This document shows positions 26,976 to 37,000 of a stretch of 64,000 nucleotides of DNA, in pieces (position 1 is the first letter of the stretch; each line of letters opens with the position of its first letter). Source of the stretch: Enterocloster lavalensis (lineage in GTDB: Bacteria; Bacillota; Clostridia; Lachnospirales; Lachnospiraceae). The translations under genes and the position numbers were made by a program. The DNA lies in the NCBI RefSeq assembly GCF_902364025.1, contig NZ_CABJCG010000017.1:70407-134406 (forward strand). The letters are read 5' to 3'. The notes under the pieces were generated by a model, which saw nothing but the letters and a program-made list of their open reading frames with translations, did not search any database and had not been told where the DNA came from.

Positions 26976-28289
26976 ATGTATCTTGCGATTATCGGATTCG
27001 CCATGGTGGCGGTCATCGTAGCCCTGCTGTTAAAGGGAAAAATGAGCCCCATCGTGGTCCTGATCACCATTCCCACCATCGCCGCCCTGCTGGCCGGTTT
27101 CGGAATCAGCGACATCGGTAAATTCATTGTGGACGGGGTGAAAACCACCCAGAACAACGCGGTGCTGTTCATTTTCTCCATCACCTACTTTGGCATCATG
27201 ACCGACGTCGGCCTGTTTGACATCCTGGTGGGCAAGTTGGTCAAAAAGGCTGGCAACAATGTCATCGCCATCACCGTGGTGACCGCAATCATCGCCATCA
27301 TGGCCCATCTGGACGGCTCCACCGCCTGCACGGTGCTGATCACCATCCCGTCCATGTACCCCATCTACAAGCGCATGAACATCCGCCCCTACGTGCTGCT
27401 GCTTCTGACCGCGTCCGCCATGGGCGTTATGAACCTGCTGCCCTGGGGAGGTCCCACCGCCAGAGCCGCAACGGTCCTGGGCATGGACGCCAACGACCTG
27501 TGGCTGAAGCTGATCCCCATTCAGATCGTGGGCGTTGTGGTCACGCTGACCCTGGCTGTGATCATGGGTATCATCGAGAAAAAGCGCGGCGCGGGTCTGA
27601 ACGCAGGCAGCTCTGACACCGTGGAAACCGCCGCAGCCGCCGAGGCCGACAAGAAGGCCGAAGAGTTAAAGCGTCCCAAGCTGCTGTGGTTCAACGGTCT
27701 CCTGACCATCGGCATCATCGTTTCCCTGGTGCTCAACGTGGTCAGCTCCTACGTGGTGTTCATGATGGGAACCTGTATCGCCCTGATCGTCAACTATCCC
27801 TCCCTGAAGGCCCAGGACGCGCGTTTTAAGGCTCACGCCGCCTCCGCCCTCTCCATCGCCACCACCATGCTGGCCGCAGGCGCAATGGTCGGCGTGATGG
27901 AGGGAACCGACATGCTGAGCGCAATGGCCAACGTGCTGATCTCCTTCATCCCGGAAGCGCTGGGACAGTACATCCATGTGATCTTCGGTATCTTCGCCCT
28001 GCCCATGGGTATGATGATCGGAACCGACGCCTATTTCTACGGCATCATGCCGCTGATCATCGAGGTGGGCACCAAGTACGGCGTAACCGCCCTCAATACT
28101 GCTATGACCATGATCATCGGCAAGAACGTGGCTCTGATGATCAGCCCTCTGGTGCCCGCCACCTTCCTGGCCATCGGCCTGGTGGACGTGGAGTTGAAGG
28201 ACCATATCCGTTTCTCCTTCAAGTGGCTGTTCGGGATCAGCCTGGTAATGCTGCTGGCTGGATTTTTGCTGGGCGTTATACAGTTGTAA
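26976..28289 (+). CDS. CitMHS-family citrate/organic acid transporter
   Basis: The 437-residue polytopic protein matches the CitMHS (citrate-metal:H+ symporter) family of the ion transporter superfamily: VLITIPTIAALLAGFG near the start, AHLDGSTACTVLITIPSMYP, MNLLPWGGPTARAATVLGM (a substrate-binding hairpin) and GMMIGTDAYFYGIMPLI in the second half, with an internal two-fold repeat and a charged cytoplasmic loop at about 205-230. ATG 26976 lies after GAGGAGG with normal spacing; an in-frame start 13 codons upstream lacks one. It is monocistronic, with a strong terminator at 28309-28347. The exact substrate (citrate, or another di/tricarboxylate with metal) is inferred from family. Confidence 0.9.
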   Translation: MYLAIIGFAMVAVIVALLLKGKMSPIVVLITIPTIAALLAGFGISDIGKFIVDGVKTTQNNAVLFIFSITYFGIMTDVGLFDILVGKLVKKAGNNVIAITVVTAIIAIMAHLDGSTACTVLITIPSMYPIYKRMNIRPYVLLLLTASAMGVMNLLPWGGPTARAATVLGMDANDLWLKLIPIQIVGVVVTLTLAVIMGIIEKKRGAGLNAGSSDTVETAAAAEADKKAEELKRPKLLWFNGLLTIGIIVSLVLNVVSSYVVFMMGTCIALIVNYPSLKAQDARFKAHAASALSIATTMLAAGAMVGVMEGTDMLSAMANVLISFIPEALGQYIHVIFGIFALPMGMMIGTDAYFYGIMPLIIEVGTKYGVTALNTAMTMIIGKNVALMISPLVPATFLAIGLVDVELKDHIRFSFKWLFGISLVMLLAGFLLGVIQL

Positions 28290-28308
28290 AAGAAATCAAT
28301 AGAAAAGG

Positions 28309-28347
28309 GTGCCCCCAAAATGCCTTACAGCGGCATTTTGGGGGCAC
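28309..28347. terminator. Bidirectional terminator between convergent genes
   Basis: Sixteen-base perfect arms GTGCCCCCAAAATGCC / complement with a 7-base loop, followed by TTTC on plus and preceded by AAAAG (CTTTT on minus). It sits between the convergent CitMHS and DUF1989 genes and can serve both. Confidence 0.88.
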
Positions 28348-28359
28348 TTTCAATGATTA

Positions 28360-28944
28360 CTAGTCTTGATCAATAACGATCTTGACAGGGGAACACTTCC
28401 CGTTATTGCATTTGCTTTCAGAAACGCTGCAGGCGGCCACTCCCAACGTGATATCCATCAGAGCTTTTAATACAATCTTATCTCCCGCTTTCGAGATTGG
28501 TTCTTCCACGGAAATACTGCCATCAATGTTAATTTTCGTGTGCATAAATAAGTTAACAGGCGTGATAACGGCGCGTTTTTCTTCAAGCGCCTTGTTGATA
28601 TTATCTAAGCAGTTTGGATGTCCTTCGCCGTTGTGATAAAAGAAGTCATACATTTCCGGCCGGCAGCATGGGTGGATTAAATTGTGTTCTCCTACATCGT
28701 CAGAAACCACCTCCAGCATTGGATGGTATAAATTGGTATAAATAAGATTGCCCACATTTAATTTTAGAGATTCGTTGCAGTCGATTGTCACTCCGGTTGA
28801 AAGAAATTCATTTGCATTTCCGTTAACCTCGTCGAAAAAATCTACAACCTGACCGCCTTCTATATCAATCACTGTGATGCTTTGACCTTGTCTGACATCA
28901 ATTTTCATCCCCGAACGCGCCGGAATTATATACTCTTTACTCAT
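28360..28944 (-). CDS. DUF1989 (urea carboxylase-associated) family protein
   Basis: A 194-residue cytosolic protein of the DUF1989 family (PF09347), often found with urea/guanidine carboxylase genes. Typical pieces: ARSGMKIDVRQGQSITVID at the N-terminus, QVVDFF, YTNLYHPMLEVVSDDVGEHN, HPCCRPEMYDFFY with Cys/His residues suited to metal binding, and a late NNGKCSPV. ATG 28944 has GGAGG eight bases upstream; longer in-frame starts run into the pilus operon leader without a ribosome site. It lies about 100 bases after the last minor pilin gene on the same strand, but is more AT-rich than that operon and probably independent. No urea carboxylase is in the window, so the role is unassigned. Confidence 0.85.
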   Translation of the reverse strand: MSKEYIIPARSGMKIDVRQGQSITVIDIEGGQVVDFFDEVNGNANEFLSTGVTIDCNESLKLNVGNLIYTNLYHPMLEVVSDDVGEHNLIHPCCRPEMYDFFYHNGEGHPNCLDNINKALEEKRAVITPVNLFMHTKINIDGSISVEEPISKAGDKIVLKALMDITLGVAACSVSESKCNNGKCSPVKIVIDQD

Positions 28945-29047
28945 CTTCTTATCCTCCATGAATGTTCCGTTTAGCGACAGCCTCTCCATATGGCATTCTA
29001 TCCGGTCGCACCGCTCTATATCCGTTTTGGGCGTCGTAAGCTCCGCC

Positions 29048-29626
29048 CTATTTTGGTCCCGCGTTAAGTAGCCGGATTTTGACCCCCTCCAGCTCCGCCT
29101 GAACCTTGCCGAAGGGATCGCACACATCATAGGAGATTACCAGGGTTTCCCCGTCCAGGGAGAACAGCGGTTCCCCGCCGTGGGGCTGAATCCGGTAGCC
29201 GGAGTAGGTGCTCTCCTGGAACAGATCGTCCGTCCGGGGAGCGGCGTGCTCTCCCTCCCCGCTGTAGGTCAGCTTGATCAGACCGCCTTCCCCCACGCCC
29301 TGGGACTCCAGCTTCATGGTGGTTCCTGCCCCGTAGCTTCGGCTGTCGTAGGATACCGACGTTCCGTCCTCCCCGACGGTCAGGCCGGAGGCGTAGCGCA
29401 GCTCCTCCGTCATGGCTAAAAGCACCGTGTTGGCCAACACTCTGGATTCCGAGTAGGCTTTTTCCGACCGGTACACCTTCACCGCGATGCCCGTGCCCCC
29501 GGCCACCACCATGGTCAGCATCAGCAGGATCAGAACCGCCACCAGCATCTCTCCCAGGGTCGTCCCTCTCCTGCCTGACAATTTTTTCCATATACCGCAC
29601 GGCTGCTTCATTCCGGGAATTTTCAT
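29048..29626 (-). CDS. Minor type IV pilin (PilW/PulJ-like), prepilin
   Basis: The 192-residue protein has a class III signal peptide GRRG followed by TTLGEMLVAVLILLML, with cleavage expected after the glycine and Glu at +5. The roughly 20-residue hydrophobic helix is followed by an ELRYASGLTV segment typical of PilW/PulJ-like minor pilins and a C-terminal beta domain. Its start overlaps the previous gene by four bases (ATGA). It is the last gene of the pilus operon. Inferred role: part of the tip complex that primes pilus assembly. Confidence 0.82.
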   Translation of the reverse strand: MKIPGMKQPCGIWKKLSGRRGTTLGEMLVAVLILLMLTMVVAGGTGIAVKVYRSEKAYSESRVLANTVLLAMTEELRYASGLTVGEDGTSVSYDSRSYGAGTTMKLESQGVGEGGLIKLTYSGEGEHAAPRTDDLFQESTYSGYRIQPHGGEPLFSLDGETLVISYDVCDPFGKVQAELEGVKIRLLNAGPK

Positions 29627-29943
29627 GTTCCGGCACCTCCGTCCAGCTGGTAAGATACCATGTCGTCGCCGTAAAACACCGTCAGCGGAAGTTCTTCCGA
29701 GACGCCGCTTCCCTCCACCCGGAGAGAACCGCTCCTCTGCTCCACCGCATCTTCCTCCGCCTCAAAACACTCCAAAAGGGACATGGCCTTGTAAAACCGG
29801 GCATCCGCCTTTACGGCCTGCCGGTTAATGCGGGCGGCCACCGCCACCATGCCCAAAAACAGAGAGGCAGATACCGCCACCACCAGGATGGCCACCAGCA
29901 CCTCAGCCAGGGTCTCGCCGCTTTTACTTCTCAGCTTTCTCAT
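29623..29943 (-). CDS. Minor type IV pilin (PilV/PulI-like), prepilin
   Basis: A small 106-residue prepilin: MRKLRSKSG then ETLAEVLVAILVVAVSASLF, so G at -1 and Glu at +5 are both present. The remaining 75 residues form a short acidic domain. It overlaps both neighbours by four bases, a sign of tight translational coupling and fixed stoichiometry. Similar small proteins pair with PilW/PulJ and GspK-like subunits in initiating tip complexes; that assignment is by analogy. Confidence 0.8.
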   Translation of the reverse strand: MRKLRSKSGETLAEVLVAILVVAVSASLFLGMVAVAARINRQAVKADARFYKAMSLLECFEAEEDAVEQRSGSLRVEGSGVSEELPLTVFYGDDMVSYQLDGGAGT

Positions 29944-30809
29944 GATCCCCCACCTCCCACGCCGGTTCCGTCATAGGGCGGCCTGCCGGAAAATACCGGC
30001 CGGTCTGAGGATATGACTGCCCTGGATGTGTACTCGTAACGATATTCCGGTCCGCTGTCGGAATCACCGCCCTCGCCGTCCTCCTCATCCTCGCTGTCCC
30101 CGTCTCCGCTCTCCACCTCCGTGACTGTCTCCTCCAGCACATAGTAGACCACTCCGTTGGCTGTCATCCGCAGGTAATACTGCCCCTGCGTCCCTTCATC
30201 CGGTTCCAGGGAAAGCGCGGACTCAATGCGGACCTGAAGCTGCTGGGAATCCCCGCTGTCCATAACCACGTAGTCCGGCGTCAGGGTGACGTCCGCCCGG
30301 ACCGTGCCCATCGTCGGTTCCCCCTCGTCCCCCGCTTCCAGGCGGAAGGTGAAGGTCAGGGATTCCCCCTTTTCCCTGCGCTCCTCCTCGCCCTGAGGAA
30401 CGTACAGCCGGTTGTCCTCCTCCACACAATTTAAATAAACGCGGTACAGCGCGGCCGCGAGGGCCGCCTCCGTCCCGGTACCTGCCGCCTCAGAACCGGC
30501 CTTTGCCAGCAGTTCCCCCTTAAAGGCCGCCCGCTGGCTCTCACCTGCCGGGTCATCCTGTTGGCCGTGATCCTCGGAGCACTCCCGCGCCGCGCCCTCC
30601 AGCTGTTCTTTCAGCGCCGTGCCCGCGGACATCACGGCCAGGTAGCTCCCCTCGTTGATTTTCTCAGACTTCACATGGCTGATATTGGCCATGGCCGCTG
30701 CCAGAACCACGGAGCCCACGGTGGCGCATATGAGAAAATACACCAGGCCGATGGCCAGGGACGCGCCCTTTGTGCTCTGGATTTTTCGGATTCCGCTGTT
30801 TCCTGCCAA
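29940..30809 (-). CDS. GspK/PilX-like minor pilin lacking Glu+5
   Basis: The 289-residue protein starts at TTG 30809 (GGAGG about eight bases upstream). After STKG comes ASLAIGLVYFLICATVGSVV, a pilin-like helix with isoleucine rather than glutamate at +5. Missing Glu+5 is the hallmark of the tip subunit GspK/PilX. The C-terminal region contains a disordered acidic Asp/Glu/Gly/Ser stretch (about 240-260). It precedes the PilV- and PilW-like genes with a four-base overlap, so the trio resembles the GspI-J-K tip trimer. Homology beyond the N-terminus was not established. Confidence 0.72.
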   Translation of the reverse strand: MAGNSGIRKIQSTKGASLAIGLVYFLICATVGSVVLAAAMANISHVKSEKINEGSYLAVMSAGTALKEQLEGAARECSEDHGQQDDPAGESQRAAFKGELLAKAGSEAAGTGTEAALAAALYRVYLNCVEEDNRLYVPQGEEERREKGESLTFTFRLEAGDEGEPTMGTVRADVTLTPDYVVMDSGDSQQLQVRIESALSLEPDEGTQGQYYLRMTANGVVYYVLEETVTEVESGDGDSEDEEDGEGGDSDSGPEYRYEYTSRAVISSDRPVFSGRPPYDGTGVGGGGS

Positions 30810-30937
30810 CTGGCGCGCCTCCTTTCTGTTTTCTCGGTGTTTTCGTATCAGTTGCTGTTTCTGGCCCGGCCATTGTCCCTGTCTCAGTCGCGGTTCCCGC
30901 CTAAATCGCTGTACCCGTTCCGGCCGCGGTTCCCATT

Positions 30938-31000
30938 CCAGTCGCAGTCCCCCCGGGCCAGTCGCAGTTCCCCGTACCAGTCACAGTCCCCGCCCCAGTC
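30938..31000 (-). repeat. Short imperfect direct repeats after the giant pilin gene
   Basis: On plus the unit CCAGTCGCAGTCCCC recurs at 30938, 30958, 30977 and (partly) 30995, at 20, 19 and 18 bases. The last copy overlaps the stop codon of the giant pilin gene. Because the period is not a multiple of three the array cannot encode a peptide repeat; it sits in the 190-base spacer before the GspK-like gene. Confidence 0.6.
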
Positions 31001-34000
31001 ATCTTCTAAAAACCGGGTGATACCCCTCAGGTTTATTTCCAACATGGTACAGTCCCACAAGCCCCGCTCCCGTGTCGCTCAACATCGGGAAGGGATATCC
31101 GGGGTAGGACGGGCCGGTATTCTCCATATTCGGCTGCATCTGCGTCAATCTGGCCGTTCCCTGGCCGTCCGCCTCCCGCCTGAGCTCCTCCGCAAACTGT
31201 GCCACGCTCCACGCCTCGATCAGACCGTCGATCCCCTGGTGGGAAACATTGTAGGCCGCCAAGCCCGGCTGGGTTCCGTCCTCTCTGAGGAAGAAACAGT
31301 CGCCCATAGTAGACGTACTCCAGGAGCCGGAACCGGTCTGAAGCACATAGTAGGTTGTGCCGTAGGAGCTTTTAAAGTTCTTTACCTCCATCCGGCTGTT
31401 GACCTCGATCAACGCCCGTCTGTCCTGCAGGGAGGCCGCGCTCTCATATCTGGGAAGGCTGACCCGGAAAGCCGTGTAGGTCCCCTCTTTTATCTCAGTC
31501 TCATTGATCCAGTAAAGGTAATTGTTATCGATTCTCCAAAGCGTCATAACGCCCTGGGCCAAAGACGGCTCGTGGATGGTCTCAAAGTAGCTGTCCCCGG
31601 CGTCCGCGCCGTAATCCGGCTCCGTGCGCGGATCCTTCACGATCCCGCTGCCGTCGATCACCTTGCCGTAGGTCTCCACCATCCTGTCCCGCTCGGCCCG
31701 CGTGTTCGTCCCCTCGATCCCGTCCTTTAACACATTGGGATAATAGGGGTAGCCCAGTATGTTGTACACCAGAGCCGAGTTTCCCTCCCCGTCCAGCGCT
31801 CCGAAGGTGGAGGAGTCCATGGCTGGGCGGCTCTGCATATTCCAGATTGTATTCCCGTTCTGGGCGGCGGGCCGGTTGTGCACCTCCGCCTGTTTCATAA
31901 TTTGTATCAGGCTCAAAATCATAGGATCGGCCTGGTCAAACCGCGCGTCGGCCCCCTCAGCGGCTCCCAGGAATCCGCCGGTGTCTACGCCCTCAGGCTG
32001 CCCCTGGGGAACTCTGCCCACGGAGTAACACTCCCGCAAATCAGCCGAAGCGTTCCCGGATCCGCCGGACCGTCCGCCGAACCCTCCAAAGGATGCGTAC
32101 TCCGCCAGCCCGTCGCCGGTGTTTACATCCCCCGACGCGTAACAGGACCGCAGCGTCCCGTTCTTTGCGATGAGGCCGAAAAATCCGCCCGTGTCACCGC
32201 AGCCTGTCACCGAGCCAGAGGCGTAACAGTTCTGTATCTTTCCGCTGTTGACCGTGCCCACAAAACCGCCCGCAGGCCCGCCGCCCCGGCTCTCCACCGC
32301 CACATAGGCGAAGCAGTTCTCTACCGTCCCGCCGTCCAGACTGCCCGCAAAGCCGCCCAGGCTGAGGCTGTCCGTGACGCTGCCGTCCTCCCTGCGGATT
32401 CCGGTCATCCGGGTTCCCTCCGCCGACAGGTGGGTCACAGCTGTTTTGGTGTTGATGGTTCCGGCCACCGCCCCTGCGATCTGGTCCGTCTGTATTTCAC
32501 CGCCAAAAAGCGCGATATTCTGGAAGAGGGTTTTATCGGAAATCGCAGCCGTCAGTCCCCCGGCGTTGCGGCAGCCCTCCGCCGTAATCGTGCCCAGATG
32601 GACTTCGCTCCGCTCCCCGGCCGCCGGTTTCACGGTCACCGTGCCCGCCGCCCGGCCCAGCAGACCGCCTGCCGCCACGGCGCTGTCCGCCGCTTTCACT
32701 TCAATGTCCGGCAGATAGACCTGGCCCGGCAGAAGCAGCGAGGCCGTGGTGGAAAAACGCCCCGCCAGCCCGGCCACCGCGGAATCCTTGTGCATTCGAT
32801 TGGAAACCGCCACGATACGGCTGTTGGAGAAATCCCACACCGACTGATCCGATGCTGGACGGATGTTGACGTCCTTCACATTTCCCACGATCCCGCCGTA
32901 ATAGCACACCGGGTTCTCGCCCGCGCTGCCGGTTTCGTCGGTCAGCAGGCGGCCGTTTTCCACGGTCACCGCGCCGAGAGTCAGGGTATTGCCGTTGGAT
33001 ACGCCGGATTTGTAGAGGGAGCCCACCAGGAACCCACCCACATAGGAGAGGCATCTGCTGCCGTTCTTCACCTTTAAAAGTCCGTCCCCGGCCCCAGTTT
33101 CCCCCGCGCCCGCAGGGATTCCGCGCAGCTCTATGCCTTCCAGGCTGACCGGATAATTGACCTCACAGAGACCCGCGACCAATCCGGCGGCATTGTAGAA
33201 GCCCCGGTTCTCCCCACTGCCGTGGTTTGCCTGAGCTTGGCTGATATCCGCCGTCCCTTCCATGCGGATGCGGGACAGCGCCACTTCCTTGTTGGACAGA
33301 ATCTGCCCGATCACACCGCCCACCGCTCTGCGGCCCTGCACGGTGATCTCCCCGGAGAGCGTCAGGCCGTCCACGGAACCGCTGTACATCTTGCCAATCG
33401 CGCCGCCCAGCCAGCTGGCCTGGTCGTTGATTACACTGGAATCCGCAACGCGGCAGTCCTCAAATACCGTGCTCTCCGCCTCAGCCGCCAGAATACCGGC
33501 CGGCTTTTCCAGATTGTTCGGGCGCAGCCTGATGTCGTGTGCAACCACATTTTTGAGGTGTGCGCCGGAGGCGTTATTGCACAGCGCGGCGCTCCCGCCC
33601 GAGATGGAGGAGGACGCCAACGTCAAATCCTCCACCGTTCCGCTCAGATACCCGAACAGCGGCGTGTTCACGTTAAACTTGCTCATATTTGAGAACTCCG
33701 GAAGGTTGGTGGGGCCGCCGCTCCAGGCTCCCAACCCGGTAATCTTGTGGCCGTCCCCCAGATAGGTCCCCGTAAAGGGAATGTTCTGGCTTCCGATGGA
33801 GCTGTTAAACCACCGGTAATTCTGCCTGGGTCTGCCGTCCTTCGAGTTCATGGGCGCCCCGTCCGAATAGTAAAATGCGTACGGATTGTCCGAGCCCAGC
33901 GGAATGTCCAGCTCCTGGCGGAAGGTATAGCTGTAATAATTGTCGATACCGTTGGGCCGCTTGGCGATATTCTCAAATCCCAGCGTGCAGAGCTGGCGGG

Positions 34001-37000
34001 AGGTCCGCACCAAAAGCTCTACCGGCACGCCATCCTCCTCCGGCCGCTCGCCCACTCCGATTTGCGATTTGGCAAAATGGGGGCAATAATAGAAGGTCCG
34101 GCTCTTCTCCACCGAAGCTCCCGCCCCCTGGCCGCCGCCCTCGTCCCGGTAATTGCTCTCCACAAACACGTTCAGCTCCTGGTAAATGCTGTCCTCCTCC
34201 ACGTAGGCGTTGGTGACCACCGCCGCGGGCGGCAGGATGCGGAAATAATACCGTCCGTCGCGCCCATCCAAATTCAGCGCCACCGGCTTGTCGCCGTAAA
34301 CAGAATCCGGCTCAAACTCTGCCCTTTTGCCACCGATATTGGTGTAATAGGTCAAATTCCCCTTAAACCGGCTGTCCGTGAACACCTTTCCATTGTTGTC
34401 CTTGAGATTGTATATGGATTTTAAGTAATTGGTAGCGCTGCTCACGCTGTTGTCCCCGCCCGCGTTGTCCATCCAGCTGAGGTACGCCTTTTTGTTGGAG
34501 GAAGAGTTGCCCTGGATCAGGTTCTGCACATTGATATCGTCCATATCGATGTACTCCTCGTTAAACAGCAGGCTGTAACCGTCCAGGAATATTTTCCGGT
34601 CGTCCCTCAGCGTATCCAGCCCCAGCGTTTCATTGTAAAATCCCACCGAGTAGGAGGAGTCCCCCTCCTTGTACACCTCAAAATACGCCATTTCCGCGCC
34701 CACGTACTCGTAGCTGGGCCAGTCTCCGTACTGGATCAGGCCCTCCGCCTTTGGAAATGGGAACAGAGGCCCAAGCAGGCGGCTGAACGCTTTCGTGTCC
34801 GAGCCGTCGGCCTTTGCCTTCACAAGTCCGTCCATCTTGATCTCGTCCCTGAGCTGGCGATAGGTAACTGTTTTTGCCCCGATCACCGGCTGGCCCTCTT
34901 TTATATAGTTTTCCGACCAGCTGAGCACATAGCAGTCCTCGCCTGTGACGGATGAAAACGGGTACAGAAATACACCGAAGGGGTCTGCGTACACACAGTC
35001 TTCGTAATGGATCTGCCCATTTTCAATTCTATAATTGGCGGAGTAGCCGTTGCTCACCGCCGCGTAGCAGTTTTTGATCCCGTTTGCGCTCCCTGAGAAA
35101 CCGGAAGCCGAACCGCCGCCCAGGGTGATCACCCTTCGAAGGGCGTAGCAGCCGCTCACCTCATTGGAGGACATATTGACAAAGCCCGCCGCATAACTGC
35201 TGGCCGTGTAGCAGTTGGCGTAGGAATTTCGGACGATTCCATTGTTGTTGTTCACAAATCCGGCCGCCTGGTTCCCGTAACCCGGGGCAACGCTTCCTGT
35301 CTCCTCATCGTAGACGCCCGTGGTGACAGCGCCCGCCGCCCCGCAGAGCTCGATTTGGCCCACATTGTTGTTGACGAACCCGGCCGCCTCATTCTGGCAG
35401 GTAATCAGGGCGTTGGCGTAATTGTTGAACGTCACATTCCAGTTCTCATCATAGAGATGGCGGTAGCGGTCCGCCTCCCCCAGTTTCTCCGGCTGCTGTG
35501 GCAGCACGTAGCTCTGGGTGATCGTCCCTCCGCCCCCGTTGTTATTCAAAAATCCGGCCGCGTCCCCGCTGGCTGAGTAGATTTTGGGGCTCACCACAGA
35601 GACATTCAAAATCGTTCCGAAATTATGGACGGCCAGTCCGGCCGCGCTGCCTCCACCGGAGAGCTTCACCACAGGGTTGACTATTGACAGATTTTTCACC
35701 GTCCCGCCGGTTCCAATGGTTCCGAACAGGGCCGCTTCCCCGGAGCCGGGCTCCATGCGCAGGTTCCGGATCGCGTGTTTCTCTCCGTCATACTGTTTTA
35801 CAAACGCCCCAAGCCTGGAGGCGTCCCCGCCGATCATGCCCTGGACAAACGCATTTTTCGGGTCAGAAAACACATCCCGGTCATAGGTGCTCAAATCATA
35901 CGCCGCGTAATCCGCGTCCCGCTCCTGGCGGTAATCCCACGGGGCGGACCAGTAATCACTGTTGTTCTTGTTCCCCGTGTTGAACTGGTATCCCAGCTCG
36001 TACAGGTGCCGGACCGTGCGGACCACCGCCGTTTCTGGTATTGTCCCGGCCGCCGCCTGGCTGGGGGCGATGGCTTTGGCGAAATGTGGATTATAGTAAA
36101 AGGTGGACGGACTCCCGTCGATCTCCAGCTTCAGGGTATCGTAAAACTGGCCGCTGCCGCCTTCAAACTCCCGGAATCCCTTGTGTACCACATTCCACGG
36201 CAGGGCGTAGAGATACTGGGGTTTTCCCTGCACCTCCACCTCCACGCTCTTTAAATCCCCCTTCTCCCCGGAAATGATCACGCTGCTCCCGTTTCTGCTT
36301 CCCAGGTACCCGTACCCGTCGCTGCGCACCGGCGCGTCGTCCCGGAGCGTGCTCTCCTCCTCCATTCCCGGCGACCAGAAGCCGTACTCCGGCCCGCCAA
36401 ACGCGCCGGTGTCGTACCGCTCATAGTAGACCAGGCCGGTCAGCGAACCGCCGCCCGCCCAGTCGCCGTGGTAGGTTTTCAGCCAGGAAGGATAGGGGTA
36501 GGCCGCAGCCTGTTCCTTCCGGTACATCTCGTCGTAGGGGTAGGTGCCCGCGTGGCCGGGCGTCGCCGCCCCCGCCTCCGCAAGGCCGTCAAGCGGACCG
36601 CAGCCGATGGAATTGACCTCCCCTCCGGCTGTGGCAAACGCGCCGCCCAGCGCGTAGGTCATGGACAAATTCTCCGGGGAAGCGGCAGAACCCGCAAATG
36701 GCCCGCAGACGGCTCCCCGGACAGAACAGGTGGAAAAGGAACGGCTCACAGCGGCGCGGTCCTCGATCAGCCCCGCAAATCCCCCCGCCCGGTTCCTTCC
36801 GGTCACATTGGGCCGCTCCGCAGAGTAGGAGCCGTTCTCCGTCTGCCCGCCGGAATAGCAGGTCTCAACTGAAGAATGGCCGGACAGCGCGCCCGCAAAG
36901 CCTCCCGCCGCCACCTCCCCCGCCACCTTGACGGAGGCGAAGGAATCTGAGGCTTTCAGATTCCATCCCTTGCCCACAAGTCCGCCCGCGTAGCTGCTGC

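Noticed and set aside
30561..31730. 389-residue plus-strand frame across the giant pilin 3' end
   Set aside because: Antisense to two convincing pilin genes; repetitive Ser/Pro/Arg composition from the CCAGTC repeats.
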